From the NCBI GenBank assembly GCA_021736745.1, contig JAIPFG010000106.1:1-9046 (forward strand): a stretch of 9,046 bases of DNA, written 5' to 3'. The stretch's first letter is position 1. Each line of letters begins with the position of its first letter. Both the position numbers and the translations under genes were made by a program. The stretch is from Pseudomonadales bacterium. GTDB taxonomy: Bacteria; Pseudomonadota; Gammaproteobacteria; Pseudomonadales; IMCC2047. Below are positions 7,134 through 9,046 of this stretch, one piece after another. A model generated the notes under the pieces. That model was not told where the DNA came from and made no database searches. It saw only the letters and a program-made list of their open reading frames with translations.

Positions 7134-7289
7134 ATGACCATAGTTACCAATCAATACAGGGTTGCAAATAACAAGTTAAACTCTGTCATTCTCAAGAACA
7201 CCTCTATCTTTGCCCAGGTATTTACCTGTATTTCTACACTCCTATTTTTAATCTTCTCCGATGAACGTAATGGGGTAGGCGTTCGATGA
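7134..7289 (+). CDS. Hypothetical 51-residue reading frame with a hydrophobic segment, overlapping the trkA start
   Basis: I do not recognise this frame. It runs from ATG 7134 to a TGA at 7287-7289 that overlaps the trkA ATG as ATGA. The product would be a polar N-terminal half (MTIVTNQYRVANNKLNSV), a hydrophobic stretch at residues 24-42 (SIFAQVFTCISTLLFLIFS) long enough to cross a membrane once, and a short charged tail, DERNGVGVR. A GGGG at 7121-7124, 9 nt before the ATG, is a mediocre ribosome-binding site. For it: the coupling-type overlap and the membrane-like segment beside a membrane transport gene. Against it: short length, no known homologue that I can name, and AT-rich DNA where chance frames with Phe, Leu and Ile are common. 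A possible promoter and a palindrome also lie inside it, and those readings compete. Confidence 0.3.
   Translation: MTIVTNQYRVANNKLNSVILKNTSIFAQVFTCISTLLFLIFSDERNGVGVR
7215..7228. promoter_or_regulatory. 14-bp palindrome upstream of trkA
   Basis: CAGGTATTTACCTG is a perfect inverted repeat of 6-bp arms around TT, ending 57 bp before the trkA ATG. It overlaps the -35 part of a possible promoter: TTTACC (7221-7226), a 16-bp spacer, then TATTTT (7243-7248). An operator placed on a promoter would look like this, but both promoter boxes match the consensus at only 4 of 6 bases and no binding protein is known to me for this site. Confidence 0.3.
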
Positions 7290-8662
7290 AAATCATCATT
7301 TTGGGTGCGGGCCAAGTTGGCAGTTCTCTGGCGGGAATGCTCTCCAGCGAGTCGAACGATATTAACATCGTAGATACAGACCCTGTACGGCTGGCAGACC
7401 TTGCTGATCGATTCGATATACGTACCGTCCTCGGAAACGCTTCACACCCAAGCACACTGTTACAGGCCGGAGCACAAGATGCGGATATGATAATTGCCGT
7501 TACCAACAGCGATGAAATTAATATGATTGCCTGTCAATTATCGAGCACTTTGTTCCACACCCCAACTAAAATTGGCCGCGTAAGGGAGCACGATTATCTA
7601 GACTATAAAGATCAACTCTTCTGCAACAAATCCATTCCTATCGACGTTTTGATTAGCCCGGAGCAATTAGTTACCGACCACCTGAATCTATTGCTTAAAC
7701 ACCAGGGCGCGTTACAGGTTCTTAACTTCGCGAATGGCGCTGTCCAGATGTTTTCAATCAGAATAGCCCATAACTCTGGCCTGATCGGGCATGCCCCCTC
7801 TTATCTGGCGGAACTGATACCCAATATTTCGGCGCAAATTGTTGGAATTTTTCGTCAAGGACAGCCTGTTTTCTTTCACCAAAAGCCCATACTGGCCGAA
7901 GACGATGAAGTATTTATCGTCACCGCGAGTGAGGACACCCAAAGCATTATTCAACAATTGTCTCGTACTGATCACCCTTTCCGAAAAGTGATGATAGCAG
8001 GCGGCGGTAATATTGGCGCACGCCTAGGTTTAGCTATTCAAAGTCAGTATCAAGTTAAAATTATCGAGCGCAATATCAATCGTTGTAACACTCTTGCCAA
8101 AATACTGGATAACACTCTCATGATTCACGGCAGCGCTTCGGATAGCGCATTGTTAAGTGACGAGGGCATTGATGATATCGACTTTTTTTGCGCTCTGACC
8201 GATAACGATGAAACAAATATCATGGCGTCTCTGTTGGCTAAACGGCTGGGGGCGAAAAAGGTAATGACGTTAATCAATAATCCCGCCTACGTTGATTTAG
8301 TTCAAGGCGGGATTATTGATATTGCTGTTTCGCCACAGCAAACGACGGTGGGCTCTATCCTGGCACATGTTCGACGTGGTGATATGGTAAACGTCCACCC
8401 TTTACGGCAAGGCTCGATGGAGGCATTGGAAGCTGTCGCACACGGCGAGCGCCATAATTCAAAGGTAGTTGGCCGAACTATCGGCGCGATCAAGCTCCCT
8501 CATGAAGCAGTTATTGGCGCCGTTGTCCGCGAGGGAAAAACGTTGATGGCCCATCAGGAAATGTGCATTGAGGATGGTGACCACATCATTATGTTACTCA
8601 GTGAAAAGAAACGTTTCAGAGAGGTTGAACGTTTATTCCAAGTGGGATTGACCTTTTTTTAA
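7286..8662 (+). CDS. trkA: TrkA, NAD-binding regulatory subunit of the Trk potassium uptake system
   Basis: Peripheral cytoplasmic protein that forms the gating ring under the TrkH channel and controls K+ uptake by binding NAD(H)/ATP-type ligands. At 458 residues it has the usual tandem arrangement: RCK_N 1 (1-125) with GAGQVG at 8-13 and the acidic Asp30 ending strand 2; RCK_C 1 (about 140-225); RCK_N 2 (233-355) with GGGNIG at 239-244 and Glu261; and RCK_C 2 (about 370-452). The segment AYVDLVQGGIIDIAVSPQQTT at 334-354 is strongly family-typical. The ATG is well supported by GGGGTAGG, whose AGG lies 6 nt upstream. A perfect 15-bp inverted repeat sits within codons 330-345. trkH follows in the same direction after 152 bp. 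Both nucleotide-binding sites are intact. Confidence 0.98.
   Translation: MKIIILGAGQVGSSLAGMLSSESNDINIVDTDPVRLADLADRFDIRTVLGNASHPSTLLQAGAQDADMIIAVTNSDEINMIACQLSSTLFHTPTKIGRVREHDYLDYKDQLFCNKSIPIDVLISPEQLVTDHLNLLLKHQGALQVLNFANGAVQMFSIRIAHNSGLIGHAPSYLAELIPNISAQIVGIFRQGQPVFFHQKPILAEDDEVFIVTASEDTQSIIQQLSRTDHPFRKVMIAGGGNIGARLGLAIQSQYQVKIIERNINRCNTLAKILDNTLMIHGSASDSALLSDEGIDDIDFFCALTDNDETNIMASLLAKRLGAKKVMTLINNPAYVDLVQGGIIDIAVSPQQTTVGSILAHVRRGDMVNVHPLRQGSMEALEAVAHGERHNSKVVGRTIGAIKLPHEAVIGAVVREGKTLMAHQEMCIEDGDHIIMLLSEKKRFREVERLFQVGLTFF
8273..8320 (+). repeat. Perfect 15-bp inverted repeat inside trkA
   Basis: The arms ATCAATAATCCCGCC (8273-8287) and GGCGGGATTATTGAT (8306-8320) are exact reverse complements, separated by 18 bp. 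Each arm is exactly five codons long and in frame: I330-A334 and G341-D345. Within the spacer TTGA (8292-8295) and TCAA (8302-8305) could pair and extend the stem past a 4-nt bulge. The message would form a strong hairpin with a GC-rich inner part. There is no T run after it, so it is not an ordinary terminator. Confidence 0.9.
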
Positions 8663-8814
8663 TTTGATCCTGAACATCCAGAGTTGTAGCTATGCCAATC
8701 TTTTGCCAACCGATCGCCACCTGTACTGCCGACTCAGTTTACCGCTTATTAGATCGCCCGGGTTTTAACAGTTGAGGCCATTGAATAAAAAATAATGATT
8801 AGTGAGCTTTAAGC
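8663..8814. other. Intergenic gap between trkA and trkH
   Basis: These 152 bp hold no reading frame I can support. The end is AT-rich (TTGAATAAAAAATAATGATT near 8781-8800) and could hold a trkH promoter, but no pair of boxes with good spacing stands out. No terminator-like hairpin with a T run was seen, so read-through from trkA into trkH is possible. Confidence 0.4.
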
Positions 8815-9046
8815 ATGCGCAAACTGTTCAGTCCAATTCTCTACATCTGTGGCATATTAACCCTCATCATGGCTACCATGATGCTAGTCCCCGCCATCTT
8901 CGCTTTTATTTATCATGACCCAGAAGTTAATGACTTTCTTTTTTCTGCAATGCTAACAGCCTCCCTGGGAGCTATTTTAGTCTGGTTCTTCAAAGTGCCG
9001 GAAATTTCACTTTCAGCTCGCCAGCTTTATCTTCTGACCACCAGTA
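8815..9046 (+). CDS. trkH: TrkH/TrkG-family potassium channel subunit (N-terminus; cut off by window edge)
   Basis: The first 77 residues of the membrane pore subunit of the Trk K+ uptake system. Visible: a short basic start (MRKLFSP), a first hydrophobic helix at about 8-32 that ends in the family-typical MMLVPAIFAFIY, a polar loop DPEVND, and a second helix at about 41-60 followed by the start of a connecting segment (EISLSARQLYLLTTS). The position right after trkA supports the call strongly; the pore selectivity loops lie beyond the window. The ATG has only a weak upstream GTGAG. TrkG or KtrB-like relatives cannot be fully excluded from this fragment, but the N-terminus and the trkA partner favour TrkH. 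Confidence 0.88.
   Translation, partial: MRKLFSPILYICGILTLIMATMMLVPAIFAFIYHDPEVNDFLFSAMLTASLGAILVWFFKVPEISLSARQLYLLTTS

Noticed and set aside
6983..7171. 62-residue plus-strand frame starting with GTG, with a hydrophobic middle
   Set aside because: It begins inside the argH hairpin, has no ribosome-binding site worth the name, and overlaps the 51-residue frame in another phase; likely chance in AT-rich DNA.

Overview
The window carries conserved, housekeeping-type chromosomal DNA from a gammaproteobacterium. The layout algZ-algR-hemC-hemD-hemX-hemY, with argH divergent from it, is the one known from Pseudomonas. The moderate G+C and the trkA-trkH pair next to it would suit a marine relative (Cellvibrio/Saccharophagus/Teredinibacter-like), but that placement is inference. 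No rRNA, tRNA, CRISPR array, insertion sequence or phage gene was found.

Minus strand, 5433 down to 1: a sensor kinase of the AlgZ/FimS type and its LytTR response regulator AlgR, 4 bp apart. They are followed by hemC and hemD, two consecutive steps of tetrapyrrole synthesis, and then by hemX and hemY, membrane proteins linked to the haem pathway. HemY runs off the left edge. hemC/hemD and hemX/hemY are tightly coupled. Gaps of 80 bp (algR-hemC) and 110 bp (hemD-hemX) could hold internal promoters, but I see no convincing one and no clear terminator, so one long transcript is possible.

Plus strand, 5561 to the right edge: argH (argininosuccinate lyase, last step of arginine synthesis), a hairpin that may end its transcript, a 327-bp interval, trkA (NAD-binding gating subunit of the Trk potassium uptake system), a 152-bp gap, and the start of trkH (the membrane pore subunit), cut by the window edge.

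The less ordinary parts are small. (1) A perfect 15-bp inverted repeat lies inside trkA, with both arms in codon register. (2) An unlisted 51-codon reading frame with a hydrophobic stretch ends in an ATGA overlap with the trkA start. (3) Short palindromes occur upstream of trkA and in the argH/algZ divergent region. I see no evidence for a wholly new multi-gene system.
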